From NCBI RefSeq assembly GCF_002632615.1, contig NZ_NITZ01000016.1, positions 37,012 through 101,011 on the forward strand: 64,000 nt of DNA. Direction: 5' to 3'. Positions 1-9,068 of this stretch are shown here, one piece after another; position 1 is the stretch's first letter, and every line of letters begins with the position of its first letter. This DNA comes from Xenorhabdus miraniensis (GTDB taxonomy: Bacteria; Pseudomonadota; Gammaproteobacteria; Enterobacterales; Enterobacteriaceae). The position numbers and the translations under genes were made by a program. The notes beneath the pieces were generated by a model, which saw only the letters and a list, made by a program, of their open reading frames with translations, searched no databases and was not told where the DNA came from.

Positions 1-399
1 CCGGCGGTAATGTGTTTTAATTGATTAGTTAAACATAATCGAAACAGGCAATTACACAAATTTATGGAAAGGGTTAAATATGTTAGTGTGGTATGAAGGG
101 GTTTGCGGGGCAACGGATCCATAAGAACAGTTAATAGGTCAAATAAAGTAGCCAATATCATTAAAAACAGAGTGTTATAATCTTGATTATGATTTCGCCG
201 CAAGCTTGGCCAAAATGAGTATAGGTAATTTGGCTATCGTAGATGAGCCGACTAAAAATGACAATTCACGATGTAAGTTGGCTACTTGATTTTTAGCTAT
301 TTAAATTGAACGCTTAAAGGTGTTTACTGTTCCATTGCTCCCGAAATCCCTATGAACTGTATATTTCGTCTCCCGCTATTAAATGAAAAGGATTCAGTT
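1..399. other. Gene-free left edge
   Basis: No convincing coding region is visible. The stretch is AT-rich and contains short stretches reminiscent of the decayed IS6-type end near 4.74-4.80 kb (a GGGGCAAC run near 108 and a GGCTACTTG run near 281). I could not establish a real insertion-sequence boundary. The sequence just before 400 carries the ribosome-binding site of the following gene. Confidence 0.4.
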
Positions 400-1311
400 A
401 TGGATATTCGAACTACTCTCCGGGCTGCGAGTCTTTCTCTCGCTCTTGTAAGTACGGTTACTGTTGCCAATGAAGCCCTGGTGTTTCAGACAGATTTCGG
501 CCTAAAAGATGGGGCAGTATCGGCTATGAAAGGGATATCTTTCAAGGTGAATCCTAGCCAGCCTATTTATGATCTAACACATGAAATTCCACCTTATAAT
601 ATTTGGGAAGCTTCATATCGCCTTTACCAGACACTACCATACTGGCCCAAAGGGACTGTCTTTGTAAGCGTGGTGGATCCGGGAGTGGGCACTGACAGGC
701 GCTCAGTGGTTCTCAAGACACAGAGTGGTCATTACATAGTCTCACCGGATAACGGAACACTGACCTTGGTAGCTGAACACTTTGGTATTGAATCTGTACG
801 TCAGATTGACGAGAAGTTCAACCGTGTACCTGGCTCTGAAAAATCATATACTTTTCATGGACGTGATGTATACGCATATACTGGGGCACGACTTGCCTCA
901 GGTATTATTAGCTATGAACAGGTAGGTCCGCTGTTACCAAATAAAGTAGTAAAGATCCCTTATCAGACTAGTGTAGCTGAAAGGGATGGAACTCTTAAGG
1001 GGACTATTCCAGTTCTAGATGTACGGTTTGGTAACGTCTGGAGTAATATCAATGACAGCCAGGTCAGTAAGGTGGGTATCCACAAAGGGGATAAGGTCTG
1101 CATTAAAATAAGTGAAGGGGATAAGATTCGGTATGAAGGCAAAGCCCCATATGTCAGCAGTTTTGGTGAAGTTCCTGAAGGTCAACCTTTGGTGTATCTC
1201 AACAGCCTGCTACAGGTATCGGTAGCACTCAATATGGATAACTTCGCTGCCAGACACCAAGTGCAGTCTGGTGATAACTGGCGCATCAGCCTAAAAAAGT
1301 GCTCAGATTAA
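400..1311 (+). CDS. Exported SAM hydroxide adenosyltransferase family protein (DUF62)
   Basis: The 303-residue product belongs to the S-adenosyl-L-methionine hydroxide adenosyltransferase (DUF62) family, related to fluorinase and chlorinase. Known members split SAM into adenosine and methionine with water or hydroxide as nucleophile. Family signatures visible are QTDFGLKDG near the mature N-terminus, VVDPGVG in the middle and SPDNGTLT. I chose the ATG at 400 because an AAAGGA ribosome site precedes it and it opens a clean signal peptide (MDIRTT then a hydrophobic run ending near VANEA). An upstream ATG at 352 would bury that signal. Export is unusual for a SAM-using enzyme, though secreted homologues exist. 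The physiological substrate is not known. A hairpin at 1452 probably ends transcription. Confidence 0.75.
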   Translation: MDIRTTLRAASLSLALVSTVTVANEALVFQTDFGLKDGAVSAMKGISFKVNPSQPIYDLTHEIPPYNIWEASYRLYQTLPYWPKGTVFVSVVDPGVGTDRRSVVLKTQSGHYIVSPDNGTLTLVAEHFGIESVRQIDEKFNRVPGSEKSYTFHGRDVYAYTGARLASGIISYEQVGPLLPNKVVKIPYQTSVAERDGTLKGTIPVLDVRFGNVWSNINDSQVSKVGIHKGDKVCIKISEGDKIRYEGKAPYVSSFGEVPEGQPLVYLNSLLQVSVALNMDNFAARHQVQSGDNWRISLKKCSD

Positions 1312-1451
1312 AGGGAACTGGCAACTACACAAAATGCTAAATAAGGTCTGGGTTTTCCACTATATTTACATGCACCTTTGATTACTTAACCCATTACTGG
1401 TCTGGCGCAGCAGGTATTCCCGTGGCGAACGGTTAGTGCACTGTGCAGATG

Positions 1452-1481
1452 CTGCCCGCTCAAAGAATCTCGGGCAGTTTT
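1452..1481 (+). terminator. Putative intrinsic terminator
   Basis: CTGCCCG at 1452-1458 pairs with CGGGCAG at 1471-1477 across a 12-nt loop and is followed by TTTT. It lies 140 bp downstream of the SAM hydroxide adenosyltransferase gene. Confidence 0.5.
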
Positions 1482-2199
1482 GAGCGAATAGCCGACTTAA
1501 CTTAACGCATTGCTATGGTGCAAACTTACGTTGTGTTTCGGTTATGTACCATAAAGCCAATTAGTTGAGTCTTTCTTATTAACTCTTTTAATTAGTCATT
1601 AGATTTTCTAGGTGACCCCATCCAGTTTAACTTTTTTAACAGGAGTAGTGTCTAACACATTTTGGGGCAGAAACATCCCGGCGATTATCATACCCCTATA
1701 TGTACTTGGACAAAAATGAGTTAAAGGCGTTGTTTTAACTCAAATAGTTTGGATTAAAAAAGATGGAAAGTTTGAATTAATAAAAACAAGACTCTCTCTG
1801 TCAGCATGATTTTTGTCTTGCAAGTAGGATGCGTTCATATAGTCAACTATATTAACAATTACCGATTCTCCACCAGTGAACATCAATAAATGGATTTCGA
1901 GATACAAGAGTAAGGCTTGAATAATATTTGATAGGATGGGTGACATAAAATGACAGGTAGGAAATTAATAAAATTTGTATGGCCATTGATAAAAATGAAT
2001 GTATAGAAAATTATACAACTACAATTAATTAAAAAAATAACTTAGTTAGGGTAACTTGATTAGGTTCATTAGGATTTTAATAATATGTTTTACATGGGGG
2101 TAATAATTCATAATTACCATCTATTAATAACATTGTATTTTCTGTAAAAACTAAAAATAAATATGTGGGAATGTCACCATTTTATTTGGAATAATATAT
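1482..2199. other. AT-rich gene-free stretch
   Basis: No supported gene. A 68-codon minus-strand ORF at 1740-1946 has no recognisable motif and no clear ribosome site. The last 200 bases are strongly AT-rich and probably hold the promoter of the tailspike gene at 2200. Confidence 0.4.
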
Positions 2200-4329
2200 A
2201 TGCCAAAATTAACAAATATTACTTTAGCTCTATCTAAATTACACACTATAGATCACTCATTCAATGTGTATCCTAATGGCAGTGTTTACATAGGAAAAAT
2301 AGATACCGATCCGGCTATACCAGATAGCCAGATTCAGGTTTACTTGGAAAATGAGGACGGTAGCACAATTCCAGTAACACAGCCGATACTTATTAATCAG
2401 GATGGCTTCCCTGTATATAACGATCAGGTTTCTAAATTTGTCACCGTAGAAGGCTATAGCATGGCTGTTTATGACTCATATGGAGTTCAGCAACACTACT
2501 ACCCTAATGTACTTAAGTGTGAGGCTGATCAGTTTAGTGAAAAATTGAAAAATAACGGTGGAGGTAAATTAGTTGGACCATCGTTCGGTGGCTTAGTTTG
2601 CAGTGATTACAGTTTAGGAATTTTTAAACGAGCAGGTAATCTTAGGAAAGGTTCGGTAGTAAAATCCAAATTTGACGCACTGTTACTGGATGGTAAGTAT
2701 TATGCTTATCGTCTGGATGTGGAACACATTGTTACTGAGCAGGAAAATATTCAGACTAATTGGGTATGCGTTGGTCTGCTAAACGGGTATCCGGTGAATG
2801 ATATTCGTAATTTTGGGGCAAAAACAGATTTAGTTGAGAAAGGGGTTAACGCTACAGATTGCAGTGAAGCATGGGAATTATGCTATCTTTTTTGCAAGTA
2901 CTACGGTTACGCAATGGTATTGCCAGATGCTCCTATCTATGTAACTAAGTCGTGTAAAGTTGGTAATTTAAATATCACATCAGAATCAGGAAAGGCAGGA
3001 TTTGCCGATCCATATTACGGACGCAGAGAGGATAAAACAAACTTCATTGATGGAAGTAAATCAGCTAATTGGACATATTTTTATAATTATGACGAAGGCT
3101 TAAATAGAACATGGTTTGATATGTCTTCAATTGCTACAGGATGTTTAGTTTGTTCAGATAAAGACATTTCTATCCTTGTAAAGAAATACGATGAAGAGTT
3201 TAAGCTCAGTGGTATCGGTGTTCTTGGAAATCATCGGGCAAAGAATCAAATAGGCATTGATTCAGGTATTCCTGAAGGATACGAAGGAGTTAGATCTGAG
3301 CTTAGTAACATTTCTGTAGTTGGATGCGGAAGTCATGGCATATTATTTAGGGCTGGTTTTGAAATATCGTCACCTAGCGGTCTCAATCTTTATGCAAATA
3401 ATGGGTATGGTTTATACGTTGACGCTCATGATGAAATAGATTCTCCATCAGAATATCTAACATTCAATAGGGTAAAAGCTGACAATAATAGGCTAGGAGG
3501 ATTGGGCTTCAAACATGTTAGGGTAATGGTGGTGTTTGATGATGTGATAGGGAACAATTCAGGTCAGTACGATTGCCCATTTGTGAAAGATCCAGAATTA
3601 GGGTACTGGAGAAATATAACACCATCTATTTATGATAATAGAGCAGCGCTCATCAAAATAGAGAATGGTGCGTTGAACCAAGTTGGTGATTACGGCTCTA
3701 TACACAACCTCATTTTTAGAAACATAAAAGGTGAACAGGTTGTTAACTTAATATCCGTTAATAATAAAGTAGATAATATTGGAACAATAACAAAGTTAAC
3801 TTTAGATAACATTCACGCCGTAGAATCAAGTAAACTTAATAGTAATTTAAAAGGTTGTGTGTCTTTAATAGATTGTTTGTATCTTGATGATGTACAAGTA
3901 AATAATATATATACAACAAACAATATAGTTAAGTTAGAGATTGATAATGTAAGGTATATTAAAAATGAGACGGGTTCTACAAATATAAATATTGAAACAG
4001 TAAAACAGAAAGCTCTCTTTAAAAAGCCAGGTACAGTCATCGCCAGTGGTTCAACAATAAATAAGCAATTAGTTAATTTTACAGTTCAAGGTATCAATAA
4101 CACACTTGAAAATAGTATAAGACCTATAAATACTTACAGAATCACAGTAATTAGCTTTGATCAAATAGCTTATGTTGATATTTTTCTATGTATAATCAAC
4201 GGTTCATATAAATCTAGAGTGGTTAGTGATAATGTGGGAGATTTAATCACCGCCACAGCAACAGATAGTAACGGTAACATATCTGCAACTATAGAATCAC
4301 AGTGCTCTTATTATCTAACCTGGTTATAA
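2200..4329 (+). CDS. Phage P22-like tailspike protein
   Basis: This 709-residue protein begins with about 105 residues typical of the P22 tailspike head-binding domain (NVYPNGSVYIGKID, DPAIPDSQIQVYLENEDG, QDGFPVYND, VEGYSMAVYDSYG). A long region follows with short repeating beta-strand character, glycines and asparagines, consistent with a right-handed beta-helix (pectate-lyase-like) that binds or cleaves surface polysaccharide. Such proteins trimerise on the phage baseplate. Here the gene stands alone, without other phage structural genes nearby, and is much AT-richer than the cargo at 8-13 kb. It may be a prophage remnant or a captured tailspike. Catalytic residues cannot be assigned by eye. 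Confidence 0.75.
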   Translation: MPKLTNITLALSKLHTIDHSFNVYPNGSVYIGKIDTDPAIPDSQIQVYLENEDGSTIPVTQPILINQDGFPVYNDQVSKFVTVEGYSMAVYDSYGVQQHYYPNVLKCEADQFSEKLKNNGGGKLVGPSFGGLVCSDYSLGIFKRAGNLRKGSVVKSKFDALLLDGKYYAYRLDVEHIVTEQENIQTNWVCVGLLNGYPVNDIRNFGAKTDLVEKGVNATDCSEAWELCYLFCKYYGYAMVLPDAPIYVTKSCKVGNLNITSESGKAGFADPYYGRREDKTNFIDGSKSANWTYFYNYDEGLNRTWFDMSSIATGCLVCSDKDISILVKKYDEEFKLSGIGVLGNHRAKNQIGIDSGIPEGYEGVRSELSNISVVGCGSHGILFRAGFEISSPSGLNLYANNGYGLYVDAHDEIDSPSEYLTFNRVKADNNRLGGLGFKHVRVMVVFDDVIGNNSGQYDCPFVKDPELGYWRNITPSIYDNRAALIKIENGALNQVGDYGSIHNLIFRNIKGEQVVNLISVNNKVDNIGTITKLTLDNIHAVESSKLNSNLKGCVSLIDCLYLDDVQVNNIYTTNNIVKLEIDNVRYIKNETGSTNINIETVKQKALFKKPGTVIASGSTINKQLVNFTVQGINNTLENSIRPINTYRITVISFDQIAYVDIFLCIINGSYKSRVVSDNVGDLITATATDSNGNISATIESQCSYYLTWL

Positions 4330-4402
4330 GTTCATAGTTAGTATTGGATAAAAGCGAGCTTAAAAATCAGTCAACGATTTTGATATTGCCACGGAGTGGA
4401 AG

Positions 4403-4444
4403 GTATAGGGCCACAGTTATTTGTAGTTATCCATGACCCTATAC
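4403..4444. repeat. Inverted repeat beside IS6 remnant
   Basis: GTATAGGG at 4403-4410 is repeated as CCCTATAC at 4437-4444, a perfect 8-bp inverted repeat separated by 26 bp. It sits between the tailspike gene and the decayed transposase. Its role is unknown; it could be a foldback structure or chance. Confidence 0.3.
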
Positions 4445-4451
4445 AGGTAAA

Positions 4452-4716
4452 AACATTTCCCTGAAACTTTGACATGGGTTCCGTCAAGATACTACGAACA
4501 CAGATCCGTCGAATGGTGCCGGTACCAGCGTAAACGTTTCTCTATTTTTACTGCGTAGAGTTGAACCCAGTGGTAAATCGTGGTGTGGTCAACACTTACG
4601 CCGCGTTTGGCGAGCATTTCTTGCAATTAGCGATAGCTTATTCCGTAATTACAATACCAGAGAGCAGCCGACAAAATAATCTCACCCTAAAAATGACGAC
4701 CATGGAAAGGATTCAT
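4452..4716 (-). pseudogene. IS6-family transposase remnant
   Basis: Read on the minus strand from an ATG at 4716, the sequence gives an IS6/IS26-type transposase N-terminus: NPFHGRHF, then WYCNYGISYR, LQEMLAKRGVSVDHTTIYHW and, near the end, YLDGTHVKV where a functional enzyme has the D-E-T-Y-V-K catalytic segment. At least three in-frame stop codons interrupt it (after GRHF, after SYR and after DLCS), and the C-terminal half is missing. The gene is dead. The sequence between 4717 and 4795, with a CGGGGCAACACAGTTGC stretch on the minus strand, may be the old element end. It shows past transposon activity between the two phage-tail-like genes. Confidence 0.8.
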
Positions 4717-4797
4717 ACGCTGCTCCTTCGGGAAAAATGAGAGTCTTAGCTACTACTATCGGCTACTTGCAACTGTGTTGCCCCGACCCCCGTCCTT

Positions 4798-6819
4798 CTA
4801 AATCACAATATTTGCGGTTAGATTACGGGGCACGCCGTTCTGATCCGCTACGATACCTGTTAATACATTGGTAATCTCCACCGCGTTGGCCATATTCTGT
4901 ACCAGATATTCATAGCCCGACAGGTCACCAAAATTATCGTAATAAGGCCTTATATCCAGTTGTGCTATGCCCGAATGAACGTTAATAATATTCGGATATT
5001 TTTTCTGTCCCGGCGTAACCACCAAGTTGATGTAAGAGCAGGCCGTGAATTTGGGCTGCGCTCCTTCTCCCACACTATCTTTGCCCACAATACCCCACCA
5101 GTCTTCGTCTACGTTGTCCGGCTGGAGTTTGGCCGCCTTGGGAGCATAACTGCCCTGAAATTTACAGCCGTAAAAATTTACTTTGCCCGAACTGTTACCG
5201 TATACCATGTAAGTACTCCAGCGTGCCCATGCTTTCGGATCAAAATCCGCTGGAGCATTCGGCGTTCCAGGATCATTAACTCCCTCACAAATAAATTCCA
5301 GTCCGGTACACTCCAATACTCCCCCATTTTGTGGGGAGGCTGCCATGTTGGAAAAAACCTGAATATTTTCAGTATAGCCCACCTGCACATAAATCTTCGG
5401 CCGAACAATCGCATCTCGCGTCCACCAAACGTAGGAGCGCCGCTCTGGGGTTATTTGAGGAACCTTATTGCCATCAATGTAGGGATCACCATACGCTAGA
5501 ATCTTCCGCGTTGCTCCGTTCGACACGGCAAAACTGGGCCAGAGATATTCACCGCCACAGCGCAAATAAATACTGTTACTCTGATCTTCCCGCACCTTGT
5601 AAATGGCGGTGGCTAGTGTTTTTAACGGCTTCTCCTGCGAGCCCGGGTTCTTATCATCGCCGCCTACGGAATCGACGTACAGTTTGGACACATTTGCCGA
5701 CGATTGCTGGCCGTAATACACCCCGTTTGAGCGCAGGGAAAGCAGATTGCCATCATCTGGTGACAGGGCAACACTAAGTGGGCTGGCTACCGTACCATTG
5801 CCGCTTAGTGTGCCATTGGTACTGACTGCAATTTTATTGTTCAGGCTGTTGATCAACGTATTCATCACATTGGCATTCGCTACCAGCGCATTCATGATTT
5901 TCTGCAGGTCGAGATCCAGACATGAACCATTCTGGCCGTTACCGGTGATAAAGCCACTATCACCCACGCAGATGCTGATTTTATTGGCGAGTGCTTGCTG
6001 GATATCGGACATCGGCAGTGTCATCGCATCACACTGGTTATCAATCTTGATGTGTAGCCCACTGCTGTCCATCGTGATACTGTCAATGATTTTCCAGCAC
6101 ACCCGGCTAAAATCCATATTGAGCGGTACATCATCACCGTTCCCGGTAAAAGGGCTGTCGCGGTCGATCTTCACCTTACGCAGTGCGTTGGCGTCGATTG
6201 TCACCGTCGTGCCGTCTCCGCGAACCAAATCAATGTCTCCGGCACTGTTGATGCTGCCGCTCATCAACTGGGCGTCCGTCAGGAGGGTTTTCAGGGCCAC
6301 ATTGACCTGACTGCCATCACCGAGCGTCATTACCAGTGTATTGTCTTTGGTGATCTCCGCATTGGTCAGAATCTTTTTCGCTATCGTGTCCGTCACTGCC
6401 GCGGTCAGATCTACCGTATGCACAGTGCCGTCTTTCATCGTCAATGATACGCTGAGGGAGCTGCTAGTCAGACTCTGTGGTGCAATAGAGGCCAGATTAA
6501 TATCATGTGTCACGCCCGCCTGATCCACCAGCCGGATATGCGTACCATCAAAGGATAGAGAGTCAATGCCCGGTATGGCTATCAGTCCTGATTGAACGGC
6601 TTCTTCAACTAACGTACTTAAGTCTTCACAACGCACGATGCGCGTTGCCGGCACCAACACATTGCCCTGACAGTTGAGCAGACCTGCCTGCAGTTCATTA
6701 CAGATAATCTTCTGGTTAATCACCGACTGGATATAATCGCTGATCCACCCCGGGTTCATGCCCGGAGCACAGCAGTTAAACGTACCTGAGTTCATACCCG
6801 GTGGACAATAGTTATACAT
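4798..6819 (-). CDS. Large tail-fibre-like / beta-helix surface protein
   Basis: The 673-residue protein has no clear named family but a distinctive build. The N-terminus is Cys/Gly/Pro-rich (CPPGMNSG, CCAPGMNPGW), with no signal peptide. Residues about 80-220 contain four or more degenerate units of the form 'L-x-x-DGT-x-V-x-V-D-L' (SFDGTHIRLVD, LTMKDGTVHTVDL, TLGDGSQVNVAL, RGDGTTVTID), a pattern seen in phage tail-fibre shafts. Residues about 375-420 carry VDSVGGDDKNPGSQEKPLKT, the entry motif of DUF1565-type right-handed beta-helices, and the rest fits a beta-helix. A phage tail fibre or adhesive surface protein is the best guess. Start ATG at 6819 is preceded by AGGAGAT. It is convergent with the tailspike gene, with an IS6 scar between them. 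Confidence 0.5.
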   Translation of the reverse strand: MYNYCPPGMNSGTFNCCAPGMNPGWISDYIQSVINQKIICNELQAGLLNCQGNVLVPATRIVRCEDLSTLVEEAVQSGLIAIPGIDSLSFDGTHIRLVDQAGVTHDINLASIAPQSLTSSSLSVSLTMKDGTVHTVDLTAAVTDTIAKKILTNAEITKDNTLVMTLGDGSQVNVALKTLLTDAQLMSGSINSAGDIDLVRGDGTTVTIDANALRKVKIDRDSPFTGNGDDVPLNMDFSRVCWKIIDSITMDSSGLHIKIDNQCDAMTLPMSDIQQALANKISICVGDSGFITGNGQNGSCLDLDLQKIMNALVANANVMNTLINSLNNKIAVSTNGTLSGNGTVASPLSVALSPDDGNLLSLRSNGVYYGQQSSANVSKLYVDSVGGDDKNPGSQEKPLKTLATAIYKVREDQSNSIYLRCGGEYLWPSFAVSNGATRKILAYGDPYIDGNKVPQITPERRSYVWWTRDAIVRPKIYVQVGYTENIQVFSNMAASPQNGGVLECTGLEFICEGVNDPGTPNAPADFDPKAWARWSTYMVYGNSSGKVNFYGCKFQGSYAPKAAKLQPDNVDEDWWGIVGKDSVGEGAQPKFTACSYINLVVTPGQKKYPNIINVHSGIAQLDIRPYYDNFGDLSGYEYLVQNMANAVEITNVLTGIVADQNGVPRNLTANIVI

Positions 6820-7206
6820 AGTATCTCCTACGTTTTTTCATAATCGTAAACAATGTCAATTTGATGTATTTCTCTATTAGGCAGAAAAAAATATAAAAAC
6901 ACTATTTTATTCCAATTAAAAAATTGGAATTTAATTTCTATATTTTAATTAAAATGTTTTTTCTGTTATTTAATTTATCTCTGATAATACATCAGCCAGA
7001 TTCACTGAGTTCATACCGTACAAAAAATAAGGTCATGCTCAAGCTATAAATATCTTATTTTCAATAAGATGGTTGGATTTTATAGCCATTATATTATCTC
7101 CTGAAAGAGCTATAATTATTTTATACTGAAAATCATACTGGATTGATAATATTTCAAGTTATTTTATTTACGTTGTAAAAATAACAAAAATAGATAATTA
7201 AGACTT

Positions 7207-7245
7207 TTAGCACACTACTTCGGGGTGAAGTTAATGCTAATTTTT
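7207..7245 (+). terminator. Isolated terminator-like hairpin
   Basis: TTAGCA (7207-7212) pairs with TGCTAA (7235-7240), enclosing a second stem ACTTC/GAAGT (7217-7221 with 7227-7231). TTTTT follows at once. No protein gene ends here on the plus strand, so it could end a small RNA transcribed from the AT-rich stretch upstream, or be a relic. Confidence 0.35.
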
Positions 7246-7824
7246 AAGAAAATTGTTGATTGAAATTTGCAGGGGAAGGTTATCTTTAAATTAAAACTAT
7301 ATCAATATACATACAATAATAAATGATTATATTTTAAAAGTGATTGAATAAGCGTTATGTTTAATCTTCAATCACCATTTAAGTGAGTAAAATAAAAATG
7401 ATATAATGATTATATAACTTTTCATAATTATTAGGGATTTTCTATTATTTTTTATTTTCCTGCTGAGGCGACGTTTAAGAAAATTCTAATTTTTTAATAA
7501 GTATCCACATATATTGGTAACAATAATTACATGTCATCGTTTCATGTAATGACTGTCATAACTATTCTGTGTAGGTCATAATTTATGTATTGTAAAAATA
7601 GATTATCGATATAATTCAGCCATCGACACCAACACACAATGGGGCATAAGTGAGTCAGAACAAACAACCATAACGGGTCACCCCGTGAAGTGAAAATTGA
7701 CAGTGATCGACTGCCTCCCGACTAACCCAAAAGCCCATCGTATTCCTGACATTATTTTTGTCCCGGGAAATGAATTACCCATTGACCTTGTGATTTCCGT
7801 TTATTAGCGTAGTCAGGCTGATTG

Positions 7825-7942
7825 ATGATCCGGTCGCTTGTGAGGATCACCTTCGGGCAGCGACAACAACACTCCTGTAGACTGCAAGGGAGCACACAAC
7901 TGTGTGGTACATCTGCGCACCTTTGGAAGCAGATATCGTCAG
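7825..7942 (-). repeat. Left copy of an inverted ~115-bp repeated element
   Basis: On the minus strand this segment begins with a CTGACGATATCTGCTTCC stretch, continues AAAGGTGCGCAGATGTACC, then carries CTCCCTTGCAG and CCCGAAGGTGATCCT. The same landmarks in the same order occur on the plus strand at 16709-16823. The two copies are therefore inverted relative to each other and bracket about 9 kb that includes two integrase genes. Short ORFs through the element are not conserved in one frame, which argues for a DNA or RNA element rather than a protein. Confidence 0.6.
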
Positions 7943-8028
7943 TCTGATGACGATGAAGGTCTCTTAATCTCATCCATCATGGCCAACAGGCCAGTCACCC
8001 AACGGGGAACACGTTTCCCATTGGGTCA

Positions 8029-8060
8029 GGTGTTTTCCGTTGTTTTATCAGGAGAATACC
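8029..8060 (+). promoter_or_regulatory. Hairpin sequestering the ribosome site of the first antirestriction gene
   Basis: GGTGTTTTCC at 8029-8038 can pair with GGAGAATACC at 8051-8060 (10 pairs, two of them G-U). The right arm contains the GGAG ribosome site and ends exactly at the ATG at 8061. A smaller hairpin, GGGGAA with TTTCCC, lies just upstream (8004-8019). The same design recurs before 9069, 10013 and 11039. Confidence 0.6.
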
Positions 8061-8498
8061 ATGCAACAAAATACCACCCCGGCCACGGCACCCGCGGCTA
8101 AATTATCCCCTTTTGCTGACATTTTTCCGCACACCGGTTCGCTGGAACTGATGCTGCTGGAACACACGTTCATTAAAGCCGCTGCTGTGCTTTGTGACGA
8201 TTATCGGTGTGATCAGTGGCAGTACCGGAAAGTGTCAGACACTATCGCCTATATCGTGCCGGTACGATCGGATCCCTCTGTGGTCAATGTGGATACGACT
8301 GACTTTAAAGGCGAGGTCTCCACCGATGCCTTCGGGCTGATGGTGACCCTGAGTGTATTGGGGGATCTGACGGCCCTGATGAAGCTGGACGGGTACGCAG
8401 AACGGTTTTGCGCCCTGCGTGAATATGCGCGGCAACACCCTCAGGCTCAGTGTATCCGGTCGGCTTTGGGCTTAAAGGGAGAGCGTGATGCCAAATAA
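8061..8498 (+). CDS. ArdB/KlcA-like antirestriction protein, copy 1
   Basis: This 145-residue protein resembles the KlcA/ArdB antirestriction family, which protects incoming mobile DNA against type I restriction by an unresolved, non-DNA-mimic route. Family-like landmarks are LCDDYRCDQWQYRKVSD (where KlcA has a DDYxGGxWxxY stretch), a central IAYIVP strand, STDAFGLMVTL and a C-terminal FCALREYARQHPQA. The start ATG at 8061 directly follows the GGAGAATACC arm of the leader hairpin. It overlaps the paralogue that follows by 11 bp, so the two are probably translationally coupled. Related genes sit beside CbtA-type toxins in CP4-type prophages, as here. Lengths are typical of the family. Confidence 0.65.
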   Translation: MQQNTTPATAPAAKLSPFADIFPHTGSLELMLLEHTFIKAAAVLCDDYRCDQWQYRKVSDTIAYIVPVRSDPSVVNVDTTDFKGEVSTDAFGLMVTLSVLGDLTALMKLDGYAERFCALREYARQHPQAQCIRSALGLKGERDAK

Positions 8499-8949
8499 AG
8501 AACTGATGATGCTGGACAGTCTGGCGATGTCTGCCGCATTTCCCGATAAGACCCCACTGGAACGGTTGTTTCTGAGCTTCCTGCTGGCCAATACCGCCTC
8601 GCAACTCTGTGGCGATTACCGGTCGGAGCAATGGATCAGCCGGCAGGTGTCTGAATCACTGACTTATATGATACCGACGGCCGCAGAAACCTATTCGGTT
8701 TACCTGCCGGATACGCAGTTAACGGTCACGCTTTCGGCTGATGCCTTCGGGCTGGCCGTGACATCCCTCGTGCTGGCCCGTATTGCGGTGCTGAATGAGC
8801 CGAATGCAGATGCCCGTCGGTTCTGTGAATTGCGGGAATATGCACAGCATCATCCGGAAAACGGTCTGATAGGGTCGGTCATGACCATGAAGGTCAAAGA
8901 GGAAGTTATCCGTTCCTCACTTATCCATAACAACAATCATCATCACTGA
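8488..8949 (+). CDS. ArdB/KlcA-like antirestriction protein, copy 2
   Basis: A second, diverged copy of the previous gene. LCGDYRSEQWISRQVSESLTY, SADAFGLAVTSLVL and FCELREYAQHHPENG align with the same blocks of copy 1, so this is a tandem duplication. The C-terminus ends in a histidine-rich tail (NNNHHH). I chose the ATG at 8488 over the GTG at 8485; either overlaps the end of copy 1, and GGGAGAG just upstream is the ribosome site. It has no leader hairpin of its own, which fits translation coupled to copy 1. Two different copies could counter different restriction enzymes, but that is inference. Confidence 0.6.
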   Translation: MPNKELMMLDSLAMSAAFPDKTPLERLFLSFLLANTASQLCGDYRSEQWISRQVSESLTYMIPTAAETYSVYLPDTQLTVTLSADAFGLAVTSLVLARIAVLNEPNADARRFCELREYAQHHPENGLIGSVMTMKVKEEVIRSSLIHNNNHHH

Positions 8950-9004
8950 CGTTATCAGCTCATGAGGCTGTTAACCCTTTTCTTAAGCGCCTGACCGGGG
9001 AGCC

Positions 9005-9067
9005 GAAAACACCCGCCCGATACCGGGAAGGTGTTTTCTTTATTTGACATCAAATCAAGGAAATACC
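9005..9067 (+). promoter_or_regulatory. Two mutually exclusive hairpins before the gene at 9069
   Basis: GGTGTTTTC at 9030-9038 can pair perfectly with GAAAACACC at 9005-9013, or with GGAAATACC at 9059-9067 (nine pairs, two G-U). The second pairing hides the AAGGAAA ribosome site one base before the ATG; the first would free it. This is the arrangement of an attenuator or translational switch. It matches the leaders at 8029, 9969 and 10977. Confidence 0.6.
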
Positions 9068-9068
9068 G

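Larger units (their letters stand above)
6820..8028. other. Long AT-rich gene-free stretch and island junction
   Basis: From 6820 to about 7640 the sequence is very AT-rich and lacks a credible gene; it should contain the promoter of the minus-strand gene ending at 4798. From about 7640 base composition rises sharply, marking the start of the mobile cargo. The only structures seen are the hairpin at 7207-7245 and the inverted-copy element at 7825-7942. Confidence 0.5.

Noticed and set aside
1740..1946. 68-codon minus-strand ORF
   Set aside because: No ribosome site, motif or context; chance ORF in AT-rich DNA.
4960..6523. Plus-strand ORFs of 60-187 codons
   Set aside because: They lie opposite the 673-codon minus-strand gene and lack motifs or ribosome sites.
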